Counted from the stretch's first letter, positions 1 to 10,995 are shown. The stretch: DNA of 64,000 nucleotides from Mycobacterium sp. 1164966.3 (GCF_001665395.1 NZ_LZSG01000001.1:248001-312000); one strand, 5' to 3'. Notes: a model not told the origin generated them from the sequence alone. Program-made: numbers and translations.

Positions 1-1
1 G

Positions 2-367
2 CCCAATGACCATGCGGCGCCTGAATTCTCGGCGGCTTTGATGGAGTTGGGCGCTACCGTGTGCACTGCGCGGGCACCCCGGTGCGGGTTGTGCCCGCTG
101 GACGAGTGCGCGTGGCGGCGGGCCGGTTATCCGCCGCCGACTGGCCCGGCCCGGCGTGTTCAGACCTACGCGGGAACCGACCGTCAAGTGCGCGGACGGC
201 TGCTGGATGTGTTGCGCGCCAAGGAGTCTCCGGTGTCCCGGGCCGAACTGGACGTGGCTTGGCTGACCGATACCGCGCAACGCGACCGGGCCCTTTATTC
301 GCTGCTGGACGATGGCCTGGTCACTCAGACCGGCGACGGCAGGTTTGCGCTGGCCGGTGAGGGTTAG
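2..367 (+). CDS. mutY: A/G-specific adenine glycosylase MutY, C-terminal part
   Basis: The 5' end lies before the window; reading is open from base 2 to the TAG at 365-367. The visible part holds the [4Fe-4S] cysteine cluster of the MutY/Nth superfamily (CTARAPRCGLCPLDEC, spacing C-x6-C-x2-C-x4-C), followed by a short C-terminal tail. MutY removes adenine mispaired with 8-oxoguanine in base-excision repair. Identity also rests on position: in Mtb mutY stands next to the same hydrolase and mhuD genes. The Mtb neighbour PE_PGRS58 is absent here. The catalytic domain cannot be judged from this window. Confidence 0.88.
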   Translation, partial: PNDHAAPEFSAALMELGATVCTARAPRCGLCPLDECAWRRAGYPPPTGPARRVQTYAGTDRQVRGRLLDVLRAKESPVSRAELDVAWLTDTAQRDRALYSLLDDGLVTQTGDGRFALAGEG

Positions 368-379
368 CGCGAGCAGACG

Positions 380-1141
380 TCACACGATCGTGCAAAGAAA
401 GGACTCCACCGCCTCCCGGTACACCTGCGGTGCCTCGTCGTGCAGCAGGTGGCCGGCCTCGGGAACACGCAAATACGTTGTCGTACAGCCGGTTTTGCTC
501 ATCTCGACCATTTGGCCGGGCGGGGTGACGGAGTTGCCGGCCTCGAGCAGCAGCGCCGGCACACGCACGGCCAGCCACTGTTTCCAGTAGTCGCGGGTAC
601 CCCACTCGGCGGCGATCTCAATCCACCGGGAGGTGTGACCGTGCAGCCGCCAGCCGGTGTCGGTGCGGTCGAAAGCTTCCAGAAAATACTGACCGGCGAC
701 GTCGCCGAACTCGGCGAATACTTGTTCTTCAGAGAGGAATTCGACCGGCAGGGCATGCAGCCAGGGTTCCCAGGGGCCGGTGGTACGGCCGCGGAAATCC
801 GGTGCCATGTCCTCGACGACGAGCGCCGAGACCAGCTCGGGGCGCTCCGCGGCCAGACACCACGAGTGCAGCGCACCCATCGAATGACCGACCAGCCTGG
901 CCGGCGCACCCAGCGAGGCCACCGCGTCACCCAGATCGGCCACGAAGCGCTCGGTGCTGATCGGGTGGGGATCGAACACGTCGCGGCCCCGGTGCCACAG
1001 CGCGTCGTAGGTATACACGGTGCCCAGCCGCGTCAGCCACGGGATCTGACGCGACCAGGTGGTGCCCCGGCCCATCAGGCCGTGCACCAGCACCAGAGGA
1101 TCGCCCCGGCCGCCGCGGCGGGTCAACAGGTCGCTGGGCAT
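380..1141 (-). CDS. alpha/beta hydrolase (Rv3591c-like)
   Basis: A 253-residue alpha/beta-hydrolase fold protein. A HG oxyanion motif (LVLVHGLMGRG) near residue 20 is followed by the nucleophile elbow GHSMG and a late histidine in the segment AGHLLHDEAP. The ATG at 1141 is preferred because a 27-codon longer version would run into the start of the divergent mhuD gene. The substrate is unknown. Divergence from mhuD over only 58 bp suggests shared promoter space. It could be an esterase or haloperoxidase-type enzyme; nothing visible decides between them. Confidence 0.85.
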   Translation of the reverse strand: MPSDLLTRRGGRGDPLVLVHGLMGRGTTWSRQIPWLTRLGTVYTYDALWHRGRDVFDPHPISTERFVADLGDAVASLGAPARLVGHSMGALHSWCLAAERPELVSALVVEDMAPDFRGRTTGPWEPWLHALPVEFLSEEQVFAEFGDVAGQYFLEAFDRTDTGWRLHGHTSRWIEIAAEWGTRDYWKQWLAVRVPALLLEAGNSVTPPGQMVEMSKTGCTTTYLRVPEAGHLLHDEAPQVYREAVESFLCTIV

Positions 1142-1199
1142 AGCACAATCTTGCGTGACCTGATCTTGAGCCGGACCGGCGGCACGGTAGCCTAACGAC

Positions 1200-1520
1200 A
1201 TGCCGCCAGTGGTGAAGATCAACGCTATCGAAGTACCCGCCGACGCTGGCCCCGAACTGGAGAAGCGGTTCGCCCACCGCGCACATGCGGTCGAGAACTC
1301 TCCCGGCTTCCTCGGCTTTCAGCTGTTGCGCCCGGTCAAGGGCGAGAACCGCTATTTCGTGGTAACGCACTGGGAGTCCGATGAAGCATTCCAGGCGTGG
1401 GCTACCGGGCCCGCTATCGAAGCCCACGCCGGCCACCGCGCCAACCCGGTGGCAACCGGCGCGTCGTTGCTGGAATTCGAGGTTGTGCTGGACGTTGCCG
1501 GCTCCGGTCAGTCGGGCTAG
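1200..1520 (+). CDS. mhuD: haem-degrading monooxygenase MhuD
   Basis: A 106-residue ABM-fold protein that matches Mtb MhuD (Rv3592). The residues known to shape the MhuD active site are present, shifted by one: Asn8, Trp67 and His76, the proximal haem ligand. MhuD acts as a dimer, opens haem without releasing CO, yields mycobilins and frees iron in the cytosol. A TAGCCT box lies only a few bases before the ATG at 1200, which suggests leaderless transcription (inference). The end overlaps the probable start of lpqF. Confidence 0.93.
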   Translation: MPPVVKINAIEVPADAGPELEKRFAHRAHAVENSPGFLGFQLLRPVKGENRYFVVTHWESDEAFQAWATGPAIEAHAGHRANPVATGASLLEFEVVLDVAGSGQSG

Positions 1521-2862
1521 CCGGCGCCGGGTTCGACACCGCATAGCGGCGCTGTGCGCCATCGCGGCGTTGGTCGTGACCCTGACGCCGGGCTGTGCGC
1601 CATCACCTGCCCCAGAGGCGAATGCGGCTAATTCGGGTCGACCGATCGACACCAGTACGCCTCCCGGACTGCGTGCCCAGCAGACCTTGGACATGCTCAA
1701 CTCGGACTGGCCCATCGGGCCCGTCGGGGTCGGCACTCTTGCCGCAAAGGACAAGGTCGAGATGGTCCGGACCGCCATGGAGGGGCTGTGGTGGGATCGT
1801 CCGTTCACACTTGCGGGCGTTGACATCGGGGCCAGCGTGGCCACCCTGCACCTGATCTCCTCGTACGGCGCACGCCAGGACATCCGGATTCACACCGACG
1901 ACGACAGGTGGGTCGACGGGTTCACCGTCGAGACGCAGCCGCCCTTGATCAAGTCGTGGGCCGACGTCGATGCGGTACTGAGCAAGACCGGGGCACGGTA
2001 CTCGTATCAGGTCGCCAAGGTCAACAACGGCGAATGCGAGCCGGCAGCCGGCACCAACACCGGTGACTCCCTGCCCCTGGCATCGATTTTCAAGTTGTAC
2101 GTGCTGCACGCGCTGGCGGGTGCGGTCAAAAACGGGACAGTGTCCTGGGATGACCAGTTGACCGTCACCGACAAGAGCAAAGCCGTGGGTTCCTCAGGCC
2201 TGGAATTGACTGCTGGAGAGCATGTTTCGGTTCGTACAGCCGCCGAGAAGATGATTGCCAACAGCGACAACATGGCCACCGACTTGCTGATCGACAGGTT
2301 GGGTACCCGAGCCATCGAGCGTGCGCTGGTCACCGCCGGCCACCATGACCCGGCCAGCATGACGCCATTTCCGACCATGTATGAGCTGTTCTCCGTCGGC
2401 TGGGGGCAACCGGATCTACGCGGCCAATGGAAGCAGGCATCGTCTCCGCAAGTCCGAGCCGAGCTGCTGAAGCAAGCGAATGCCACTCCCTATCAACCTG
2501 ATCCGACCCGCGCCCACGCCCCGGCATCGATCTACAACGCCGAATGGTATGGCAGCGCCGAGGACATCTGCCGCGTCCATACGACGCTGCAGGCCGACGC
2601 GGTGGGCCAGGCTGCGCCGGTCAGGAAGATCCTCGCCGCCGTCGCAGGTATTCAGCTGGACCGCAACGACTGGCCGTACATCGGCGCCAAAGCCGGTGGC
2701 CTGCCGGGTGATCTGACGTTCAGCTGGTACGCCGTCGACAAGACACACCAGCCGTGGGTGGTCAGCTTTCAGCTGAACTGGCCGCGCGATCATGGACCGA
2801 CGGTCACCGGCTGGATGTTGCAGGTGGCCAAGCAGGTATTCGCCATGGTGGCCCCGCAATAG
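1495..2862 (+). CDS. lpqF: lipoprotein LpqF, serine beta-lactamase-like fold
   Basis: About 455 residues from a TTG at 1495, overlapping the end of mhuD. The start is uncertain (TTG at 1483 is an alternative), but an arginine-rich N-region and hydrophobic stretch must precede the lipobox LTPGC (Cys34), which marks a lipid-anchored exported protein. The C-terminal half looks like a class A beta-lactamase/transpeptidase domain: SIFK (SxxK), SDN, and KAG in place of KTG. Hydrolase activity on beta-lactams is not shown by this. The length is close to Mtb LpqF (Rv3593). Confidence 0.82.
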   Translation: MPAPVSRASRRRVRHRIAALCAIAALVVTLTPGCAPSPAPEANAANSGRPIDTSTPPGLRAQQTLDMLNSDWPIGPVGVGTLAAKDKVEMVRTAMEGLWWDRPFTLAGVDIGASVATLHLISSYGARQDIRIHTDDDRWVDGFTVETQPPLIKSWADVDAVLSKTGARYSYQVAKVNNGECEPAAGTNTGDSLPLASIFKLYVLHALAGAVKNGTVSWDDQLTVTDKSKAVGSSGLELTAGEHVSVRTAAEKMIANSDNMATDLLIDRLGTRAIERALVTAGHHDPASMTPFPTMYELFSVGWGQPDLRGQWKQASSPQVRAELLKQANATPYQPDPTRAHAPASIYNAEWYGSAEDICRVHTTLQADAVGQAAPVRKILAAVAGIQLDRNDWPYIGAKAGGLPGDLTFSWYAVDKTHQPWVVSFQLNWPRDHGPTVTGWMLQVAKQVFAMVAPQ

Positions 2863-2867
2863 CCCGT

Positions 2868-3464
2868 CTAGCGCATCGAGGATTCGCAGGCATGGGCAGT
2901 CTGCAGCGCCGCGCGGAAGGTGTCCAAGGCCATCTGCGTCAGTTCGTCTCGGGAGATCGTCTGTGACTCAACCCATTCCACGCAGATGGCGCGAACAAAG
3001 ACCAGCCACCCGTGGACGGCGACGGCAGCGACCTGACGGGCATATCCGTGCAGACCGGTCGCGTCGAGGATGCGCTGGGCCACCATCGCCAACTCTTCGG
3101 CGATGATCGCCTGAATCACGGGATCGCCGGCGAGGGCACCTCGGTTCACCGTGAGCGCGTCGCGCGGGTTGTCGACGAAGTACTGGATGTGGGCGTCAAG
3201 GGCGGTACGTAGTTGCTCGTCTGCGGTGCGGCCGTCGGCGGGCGCGGAACTGGCCAATAACCGATCGCTGGCGCGCTGAAAGATCGCCGCGTAAAAGTCA
3301 CGCTTGGTCGGAAAATATCGGTACAACAACCGCCGAGTAACACCCGCGCGCTCGGCGATGTCCTCCATCAGCACGTCCTCGTACGGCCGCTCGGCGAACA
3401 GCGCAGCACCTATGTCCAGCAGCTGATCGCGGCGTCGCTGTGGGCTGAGGCGCTGCCGAGTCAT
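2868..3464 (-). CDS. TetR-family transcriptional regulator
   Basis: A 198-residue protein with a typical N-terminal TetR helix-turn-helix (segment ERAGVTRRLLYRYFPTKRDF, about residues 37-56) and an all-helical ligand-binding C-terminal domain. It is transcribed divergently from the frameshifted nitroreductase-type gene, and the 85-bp gap between them holds two related palindromic elements. Local autoregulation and control of the neighbour is the natural reading (inference). I recall no gene of this kind at the corresponding Mtb locus. The stop lies only 5 bp from the end of convergent lpqF. Confidence 0.88.
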   Translation of the reverse strand: MTRQRLSPQRRRDQLLDIGAALFAERPYEDVLMEDIAERAGVTRRLLYRYFPTKRDFYAAIFQRASDRLLASSAPADGRTADEQLRTALDAHIQYFVDNPRDALTVNRGALAGDPVIQAIIAEELAMVAQRILDATGLHGYARQVAAVAVHGWLVFVRAICVEWVESQTISRDELTQMALDTFRAALQTAHACESSMR

Positions 3465-3477
3465 CCATGCACCTTAC

Positions 3478-3491
3478 TTCACATGTATGAA
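3478..3491. promoter_or_regulatory. candidate TetR half-operator (site 1)
   Basis: TTCACATGTATGAA, an imperfect inverted repeat just upstream of the TetR start. It shares 10 of 14 positions with the core of the second site at 3516-3529. Read as an autoregulatory operator; binding is inference. Confidence 0.5.
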
Positions 3492-3511
3492 TTAACGGTG
3501 GTAGAGTCCTG

Positions 3512-3533
3512 CTAGTACACATACGTGAACTAG
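3512..3533. promoter_or_regulatory. candidate TetR operator palindrome (site 2)
   Basis: A 22-bp near-palindrome with outer arms CTAGT and ACTAG and inner CAC/GTG elements; 18 of 22 positions match its own reverse complement. It sits just upstream of the Shine-Dalgarno (GAGAGG, 3535-3540) of the divergent gene, where bound repressor would block transcription. Its core repeats site 1. Confidence 0.6.
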
Positions 3534-3549
3534 TGAGAGGATGCCTGCC

Positions 3550-4003
3550 ATGACCGCCACTGCCCCGCCGCCGACGGTCCCCAGCTATGTGAACTGGCTG
3601 TTCAAACGCCTGCTGGGCTCACCGCTGCATCGTTTGGTCAGCGGCAACACGATGTTGCTGACCTTCACCGGTCGCAAAACCGGGAACCGCTACGTCGCAG
3701 TGGTTCGCTACATTCGCCGCGCCGACCTGGTCATCTGCTACACCGACAGCAAATGGTGGATCAACTTGCGCGGCGGCGCCCCCGTCGAGATGCTGATCGC
3801 GGGCCGGAAGCTGCAAGGGGTCGCGACGCCTGTCGAGGATCGCGCAACGGTAGCGGCGAGCTTGTCAGAGTTCCTTTGCGCGACGCCCGGGGACGCAAAA
3901 GTATTACGGAGTGCGCCGCGGCGCCGACGGCCGGCCTCGTGGCGACGATATCCGCAGGGCGGCCGAATACACCGCGATGATCGAAATCCGGATCGAGTCG
4001 TAA
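3550..4003 (+). pseudogene. deazaflavin-dependent nitroreductase-type protein (DUF385), frameshifted
   Basis: The start at 3550 has GAGAGG nine bases upstream. The first about 115 codons resemble the F420-binding Ddn/DUF385 family (FTGRKTGNRYVAVVRY, then KWWINLRGG). At the A-run 3897-3900 the frame changes. If one A is removed, reading continues as KYYGVRRGADGRPRG and on to a natural TAA at 4001-4003, giving about 150 residues, the usual family size. Without the correction the frame runs on to 4194 as unrelated sequence across the neighbouring gene. Either a one-base insertion or a sequencing error in the homopolymer explains it. Confidence 0.72.
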
Positions 4004-4051
4004 TCCGCTCAGGGTGGTGGTCGACGGGGCCCTGTCGAATCTACGAGCCGA

Positions 4052-4597
4052 TCAGGACCACCGCAGGGTCCAGCGCCGATCGCGGTAGTGCAGGACACTG
4101 CGACCGCCCGGTGCAATGTCGATGCGCCAGAACGACTTTGGCGGAGCGTCCAGCGCCACTAATATCGCCGCGCGGATCACCGCCGGATGCGTGACCGCGA
4201 TCGTCGGTAATGCGTTGTGGCTCAACGACTCCAGCCATTCGGCGACCCGGTCGATCAGGCCGGAGATCGATTCGCCGCCGTGCGGCGCTTGGGCCGGATC
4301 CGTCGACCACGTCTGAAGGTCATCGGGCGGGATGCTCGCCAATGATTTCCCGCGCCAGCGTCCGCAATCCAGGTCTGCCAGCCGCCGCTCGGTGGCGGCG
4401 TGCAGCCCGAGTAGTTCTGCCGTCTGCCGGGCGCGCAGTTCGGGTCCCGCTAGTTGGCTTGCGTTGCTGGGGATTTCGAGACGTCCGGCCTGTCTCTGTC
4501 CAATGTGGTTGAGAGGCTCGTCGGCGGGGAAGCGCCCGGCCGCCATCGCGTCGGTCATCCCGTGCGATACCAAGGTCAGCCGGCTAAACTCGGTCAC
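4052..4597 (-). CDS. histidine phosphatase, candidate CobC-like alpha-ribazole phosphatase
   Basis: A 181-residue phosphoglycerate-mutase-superfamily protein. The catalytic histidine (His12) is in LVSHGMTD, where the common RHG is SHG; the second conserved histidine is in VTHPAVIRAA. The GTG start overlaps the cbtA stop as GTGA, so translation is coupled. With cbtB and cbtA it lies behind a cobalamin riboswitch, which makes a role in cobalamin assembly or salvage plausible, for example dephosphorylation of alpha-ribazole 5'-phosphate. The enzyme class is clear from sequence; the substrate is inference from context. Confidence 0.75.
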   Translation of the reverse strand: MTEFSRLTLVSHGMTDAMAAGRFPADEPLNHIGQRQAGRLEIPSNASQLAGPELRARQTAELLGLHAATERRLADLDCGRWRGKSLASIPPDDLQTWSTDPAQAPHGGESISGLIDRVAEWLESLSHNALPTIAVTHPAVIRAAILVALDAPPKSFWRIDIAPGGRSVLHYRDRRWTLRWS

Positions 4598-5400
4598 GCC
4601 GCGATACTCGAAGCCCGTCCGCTCTGGGCACGGCCGTCGAGCAGCCGTCCGGCAAGCGTCGCGAAAACCAGGCCGATGGACCCCCACAGCACGAGCTGCG
4701 TGGCCAGCGCAACCAACCGGAATTCGTAGAGAACGTCGGCAGGAAAGCCGGGATAGACAATCGCACCCGAGGCGTTGCGCAGCGGTTCCGGAGTCTCGTG
4801 CAATGTCGGCAACAACACCAGGATTACCGTGATCAATGCCACGTAAGAGCCCGCCGCGAGCAGGCCGGCATTCCACAGACCGCCGAATAGGGCGGCGAGC
4901 CGCCGGGCCAACGACACCGCAACGACCGCGAGCACGACCGAGCCCAGCACAGCCACCAGGTACCACCCGGTGCGTGCTCCGACGGTGTCTGACTGGCCGA
5001 CGGCAGGCGGGTTCGGCGGGTACTTCACAAACGGCACCAGGTAGACGGTGACGAACGCAGCTGCGGCCAGTCGCAGCGAAAACGGTCGTGCCGCAACGTC
5101 TCTCGCGGAGTCTCCGGTACGTCCGTAGATCAGGCAGAACGCCACCGCGAACAGTGCCCCCATGGCGACACCAAAAGCCAGTAGTCCGAAGCCCAATCCG
5201 GCGTTGGATTGCACACTACGGCTGAACAACTCGGCACCGTGCTCGTGCACACCCTGGGCATTCTCGGCTTCGGTTCTGCCGTTCTCGAATGCGATGGCGC
5301 GGCCAATGGCGGGCTCGGCGCACAAGCGGGCGAATATGAACGCAAGTACCGCTCCGACCGCGCCCGCCAGCAGACCTCGTAGGATCAGACGCTTCTCCAC
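4594..5400 (-). CDS. cbtA: cobalt transporter subunit CbtA
   Basis: A 268-residue integral membrane protein. It has an N-terminal hydrophobic segment after MEKRLILRG, a HEHG-containing loop near residue 53 and further membrane helices, as expected for the CbtA family (predicted cobalt importer subunit). It lies directly after the small histidine-rich CbtB gene in the same operon, and its stop overlaps the start of the phosphatase gene. The transported ion was assigned to the family by comparative genomics of B12-regulated genes, which fits the riboswitch upstream here. Confidence 0.85.
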   Translation of the reverse strand: MEKRLILRGLLAGAVGAVLAFIFARLCAEPAIGRAIAFENGRTEAENAQGVHEHGAELFSRSVQSNAGLGFGLLAFGVAMGALFAVAFCLIYGRTGDSARDVAARPFSLRLAAAAFVTVYLVPFVKYPPNPPAVGQSDTVGARTGWYLVAVLGSVVLAVVAVSLARRLAALFGGLWNAGLLAAGSYVALITVILVLLPTLHETPEPLRNASGAIVYPGFPADVLYEFRLVALATQLVLWGSIGLVFATLAGRLLDGRAQSGRASSIAA

Positions 5401-5422
5401 GCTACGGGCGCCTTATGTCAGC

Positions 5423-5638
5423 TCAGTGGCAGGGGAATCCGAGCAGATGCCGTGCGTCGTGCACGAATTCGTGCACGTGCGAGTCACTGCCGAACAGTGA
5501 TACCGCTCCCTGGTCGATGCCGACGAAGTACAGCGTCAACAGCGCCAGAAAGACGGTCGCTGCCAGCCACAGCGCCGCACTCGTCGCCGACAGATCCACC
5601 GATGCGATCCTGGTGCCAGTTGTCTCGCTATTGGCCAC
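5423..5638 (-). CDS. cbtB: cobalt transporter subunit CbtB
   Basis: A 71-residue protein with one transmembrane helix (about residues 22-42) and a short histidine-rich C-terminus (SHVHEFVHDARHLLGFPCH), the hallmark of CbtB; the histidines are a likely cobalt-binding site. The GTG start at 5638 has a strong AGAAGGAG Shine-Dalgarno. It is the first gene of the riboswitch-controlled operon cbtB-cbtA-phosphatase; 22 bases separate it from cbtA. Confidence 0.87.
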   Translation of the reverse strand: MANSETTGTRIASVDLSATSAALWLAATVFLALLTLYFVGIDQGAVSLFGSDSHVHEFVHDARHLLGFPCH

Positions 5639-5661
5639 GGGTTACTCCTTCTGGGATGTCG

Positions 5662-5790
5662 CGTCCCGCTTAGGCGTTGGTGACGAGCTTCGGGTCTGAC
5701 TTTGCACAGTGGCGCGACCGTTCTGGAATTTCACCAGATTCCGCGGCCCGTCTACAACATCCGTCAGTCTAGACCGGCGCTCACGGCGGC
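5662..5790 (-). promoter_or_regulatory. cobalamin riboswitch upstream of cbtB
   Basis: On the minus strand the leader contains the conserved cobalamin-aptamer core in the right order: GGAATCTGGTGAAATTCC, then ACGGTCGCGCCACTGTG, then AAGTCAGACCCGAAG and CGTCACC. These elements are typical of actinobacterial B12 riboswitches. The distance to the cbtB Shine-Dalgarno is short, which fits control of translation. The outer limits are approximate. High cobalamin is expected to turn the cobalt uptake operon off. Confidence 0.85.
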
Positions 5791-5934
5791 CGACAACCGT
5801 CCTGACCACAGTGACACTGCGTCTACGGCGCGGATGTGCGAGTGGGGCGCGCCTCCACCGCAGAATCAGTGCCGTCACCGCAGTCTCGCTGCGGCGCGAC
5901 CCGCGGGCGTTGCACAAAGTGCCGCCGAGGCGCG

Positions 5935-8457
<2,523 letters not shown>

Positions 8458-8710
8458 CGGTGGTTACCTGCTCTCCCTCACCATCGGTACAACCTCTATT
8501 ACGGCCCCTTTGTGGCCCCTTTAGTCCGTGGGGCCGGAATCGCGTACCTGCCGTCCACTGTAATGGTCGGCCTGCCAGGGTTCCTAACCTTGACGGTTCC
8601 CCAGCACTCCTGCAGAACTCCGCAGATCCGAGCCGTACCTACAGCAACGAGGAAACCCTTCGAATCGTTTCCCGAGTCCCCGTCGAACCGTTCGCCGCCA
8701 GCGAAAGCGG
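8458..8710 (-). promoter_or_regulatory. clpC1 upstream region with a candidate ClgR box
   Basis: About 250 bp without a gene between the lsr2 terminator and clpC1. At 8691-8705 there is an inverted repeat TTCGC-N5-GCGAA. It matches the published actinobacterial ClgR consensus (CGC-N5-GCG with A/T flanks) except at the central position. ClgR is the known activator of clp genes in this group. Nearer the start, a 9-bp direct repeat AAAGGGGCC occurs twice. No promoter hexamers were assigned with confidence. Confidence 0.45.
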
Positions 8711-8745
8711 CAAAAAGACAGAAGCCCGGGCCGTGGGGCCCGGGC
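8711..8745 (-). terminator. intrinsic terminator downstream of lsr2
   Basis: Read on the minus strand: a perfect 9-bp GC stem (GCCCGGGCC/GGCCCGGGC, 8724-8745) with a 4-base loop, followed within a few bases by TTTTT. It isolates lsr2 from clpC1. Confidence 0.8.
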
Positions 8746-8761
8746 ACCGGTCCGCAGTTTG

Positions 8762-9100
8762 TCAGGTGGCCGCGTGGAACGCGTCGATGACGTCGGCCGG
8801 GATACGGCCGCGGGTCGACACGTTGTGGCCATTGCGACGGGCCCATTCGCGGATCGCCGCGCTCTGCTCGCGGTCGATCGCGCCACGGCCCCTGCTCGAG
8901 CCCGAACGTCCACGTCGCCGTCCGCCCACACGTCGGCCGGCAGCTACCCATTGCTTCAGGTCGTTGCGCAGTTTCGCAGCATTCTTGGAAGAAAGATCAA
9001 TCTCATACGTCACCCCGTCAAGCCCGAATTCGACCGTTTCATCGGCGGCGCCCGCACCATCGAAATCATCGACCAAGGTGACGGTCACTTTTTTCGCCAT
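8762..9100 (-). CDS. lsr2: nucleoid-associated protein Lsr2
   Basis: A 112-residue H-NS-like silencer, the same length as Mtb Lsr2. The N-terminal dimerisation part begins [15 protein letters not shown]; a basic linker rich in Arg/Gly follows; the C-terminal DNA-binding domain carries the AT-hook-like Arg97-Gly98-Arg99 ([10 protein letters not shown]). The ATG at 9100 follows a GAGGG Shine-Dalgarno; a longer reading frame upstream is not needed. Lsr2 binds AT-rich DNA and represses horizontally acquired and antigen genes. The gene has its own terminator. Confidence 0.97.
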   Translation of the reverse strand: MAKKVTVTLVDDFDGAGAADETVEFGLDGVTYEIDLSSKNAAKLRNDLKQWVAAGRRVGGRRRGRSGSSRGRGAIDREQSAAIREWARRNGHNVSTRGRIPADVIDAFHAAT

Positions 9101-9202
9101 CGGCTTACCCTCGCGTTTCTTCCTGTGCAGTTCGGATAGACTCCCCGCCACCAATCTGCCATACGACTGCAGAATACTCAATCCGAACACAAGAGGCATA
9201 GT

Positions 9203-10702
9203 TCAGTTGGAGTGTGGCCGCACAATGGGGAACAAAACTGTGTCTCGAATTGACAGTCCGGTCAAAGACATCAACAACCTATCGATGCCCATTCCGGTTC
9301 CGGTACACGGCGGCATCGCATACTCCAACGCAGCGAGAAAATCTTCGTCCAGTGCCATCGCCTCATCGTCACCGGCGGCCGCGGCGCGAGCTTGTTCGAG
9401 GAATCTCTCGCGCTGCACAACCGGATCGGTCAATTCGGAGTAGCCCGTAGCGAGTTCGACACCGCGCAAGTACAGATCCCACTTCTCGGTTACCCCCGCG
9501 ATACTGCGATGTTGGCGAGTCAATGGCGTTGTCTCAACAGGAAAGTCCTTCACAAAAGTGGGTGCTGTGAGGTTCTTGCCAACCGAATGCTCCCATAGTT
9601 CCTCGACGAGTTTGCCGTGTCCGTAGCCCCGGTTCTGCGGGATCTCGACACCGAGCTGGTCCGCTATGGCTGATAGCCGATCGACCGTCGTCTGCGGTGT
9701 GATCTCTTCACCGAGCGCCGATGACAGGGACGGATACATTTGTATCGACGCCCATTCTCCGTCTATGTCGTAGACACTCCCATCGGGCAGTGGAAGTTGT
9801 CTGGTCCCGATCGCTTCGTCAGCGACCTCTTGAATAAGCTCACGGGTGACGACTGCCGAATCCTCATACGTTCCATAGCTCTGGTAGGTCTCGAGCATGG
9901 AAAATTCCGGTGAATGCGTGGAATCGGCGCCTTCGTTTCGGAACACGCGATTAAGTTCGAAGACCTTGTCGAAACCGCCGACGACGCAGCGCTTGAGGAA
10001 CAGTTCCGGCGCGATCCTCAGGTAGAGATCGATGTCCAGGGCATTGGAATGCGTGATGAACGGGCGAGCCGCCGCGCCGCCGGCCAGCGTCTGCAACATA
10101 GGCGTCTCGACTTCGAGAAATCCGCGCCGTTCCAGCGCATTTCTTAGGGCGCGGACAACCGTGATCCGTTGCCGGGCCACCGTGCGCGCTTGCGGGCGAA
10201 CGATCAGGTCCACATACCGCTGCCGGACCCGTGATTCTTCGCTCATCTCCTTATGCGCGACGGGCAGCGGCCGCAGCGACTTGGACGCCATCTCCCACGA
10301 GTCGGCCAGAACGGACAATTCGCCGCGCCGCGAGCTGATCACATTGCCGTGGACGTAGACGATATCCCCCAGATCGATGTCGGCCTTCCAATCGTCGAGG
10401 GCCTTTTGACCGACCTTGTCCAGGCTGATCATCACCTGCAACTGGGTGCCCTCGCCGTCCTGGAGTGTCGCAAAACACAATTTCCCGGAGTTGCGGGCGA
10501 ACATGACCCGGCCCGCGACGCCGACTACGTCGTCGGTGGTCGTGTCGGTCGGCAGATCGGGGTAGGCGGCGCGGATCTCGGCCAGCGTGTGGGTGCGTTC
10601 CACCTCTACCGGGTACGGCTCACGGCCCTGCGCCAACAGTTGGGCGCGCTTGTCCCGACGGATCCGCAGCTGCTCGGGAATGTCTGGGTCGGCTGAGCTC
10701 AC
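9203..10702 (-). CDS. lysS: lysyl-tRNA synthetase (class II)
   Basis: A 499-residue class II synthetase. The N-terminal OB-fold anticodon-binding domain includes [20 protein letters not shown]. The catalytic domain has motif 2 ([18 protein letters not shown]) and a motif 3 ending [13 protein letters not shown]. It charges tRNA-Lys in the cytoplasm. The length fits Mtb LysS (505). It is followed by lsr2 after about 100 bp. Confidence 0.97.
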   Translation of the reverse strand: MSSADPDIPEQLRIRRDKRAQLLAQGREPYPVEVERTHTLAEIRAAYPDLPTDTTTDDVVGVAGRVMFARNSGKLCFATLQDGEGTQLQVMISLDKVGQKALDDWKADIDLGDIVYVHGNVISSRRGELSVLADSWEMASKSLRPLPVAHKEMSEESRVRQRYVDLIVRPQARTVARQRITVVRALRNALERRGFLEVETPMLQTLAGGAAARPFITHSNALDIDLYLRIAPELFLKRCVVGGFDKVFELNRVFRNEGADSTHSPEFSMLETYQSYGTYEDSAVVTRELIQEVADEAIGTRQLPLPDGSVYDIDGEWASIQMYPSLSSALGEEITPQTTVDRLSAIADQLGVEIPQNRGYGHGKLVEELWEHSVGKNLTAPTFVKDFPVETTPLTRQHRSIAGVTEKWDLYLRGVELATGYSELTDPVVQRERFLEQARAAAAGDDEAMALDEDFLAALEYAMPPCTGTGMGIDRLLMSLTGLSIRDTVLFPIVRPHSN

Positions 10703-10752
10703 GACGTGCCAGCTTAAATCAACGCGTCCAGAGGGGCATCGAGCCTGCGCCC

Positions 10753-10940
10753 GACGGCTTTGGGCGTGAACTGACGGCGTTGGCGGTGAACCGACGGCCT
10801 TGGGTGTGAACTGACGGCCTTGGGTGTGAACTGACGGCTTTCGGTGTGACCGTAGGGTGGTGTTTTGGCGAGTTTCGTCGCCCTAGGCTCACGCGCGACG
10901 CCCTCTTTTCACACCCAACACCGCCAGAAGCCGCCCACAA
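10753..10940. repeat. 20-bp phased bipartite repeat cluster, copy 1
   Basis: Five head-to-tail 20-bp units at 10753-10852; the third and fourth are identical (GACGGCCTTGGGTGTGAACT). About 30 bp further on, weaker units in the opposite orientation (core CTCACGCGC or TTCACACCC) run to about 10940 in the same 20-bp phase. It fills the 293-bp gap between lysS and coaX. A related cluster lies at 44060-44229. Confidence 0.85.
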
Positions 10941-10995
10941 GCCGTCAAAAACTTCGACTAGGCCGACGCAGGGTTAGGCAAGCCGGAAAAGCGGT

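Noticed and set aside
4004..4194. C-terminal extension of the nitroreductase-type frame beyond 4003
   Set aside because: After the A-run the original frame gives Arg/Ser-rich unrelated sequence antisense to the phosphatase gene; the corrected frame ends naturally at 4003.
10753..10940. CRISPR array
   Set aside because: The 20-bp units are contiguous with no unique spacers, and the orientation reverses within the cluster; no cas genes are present.
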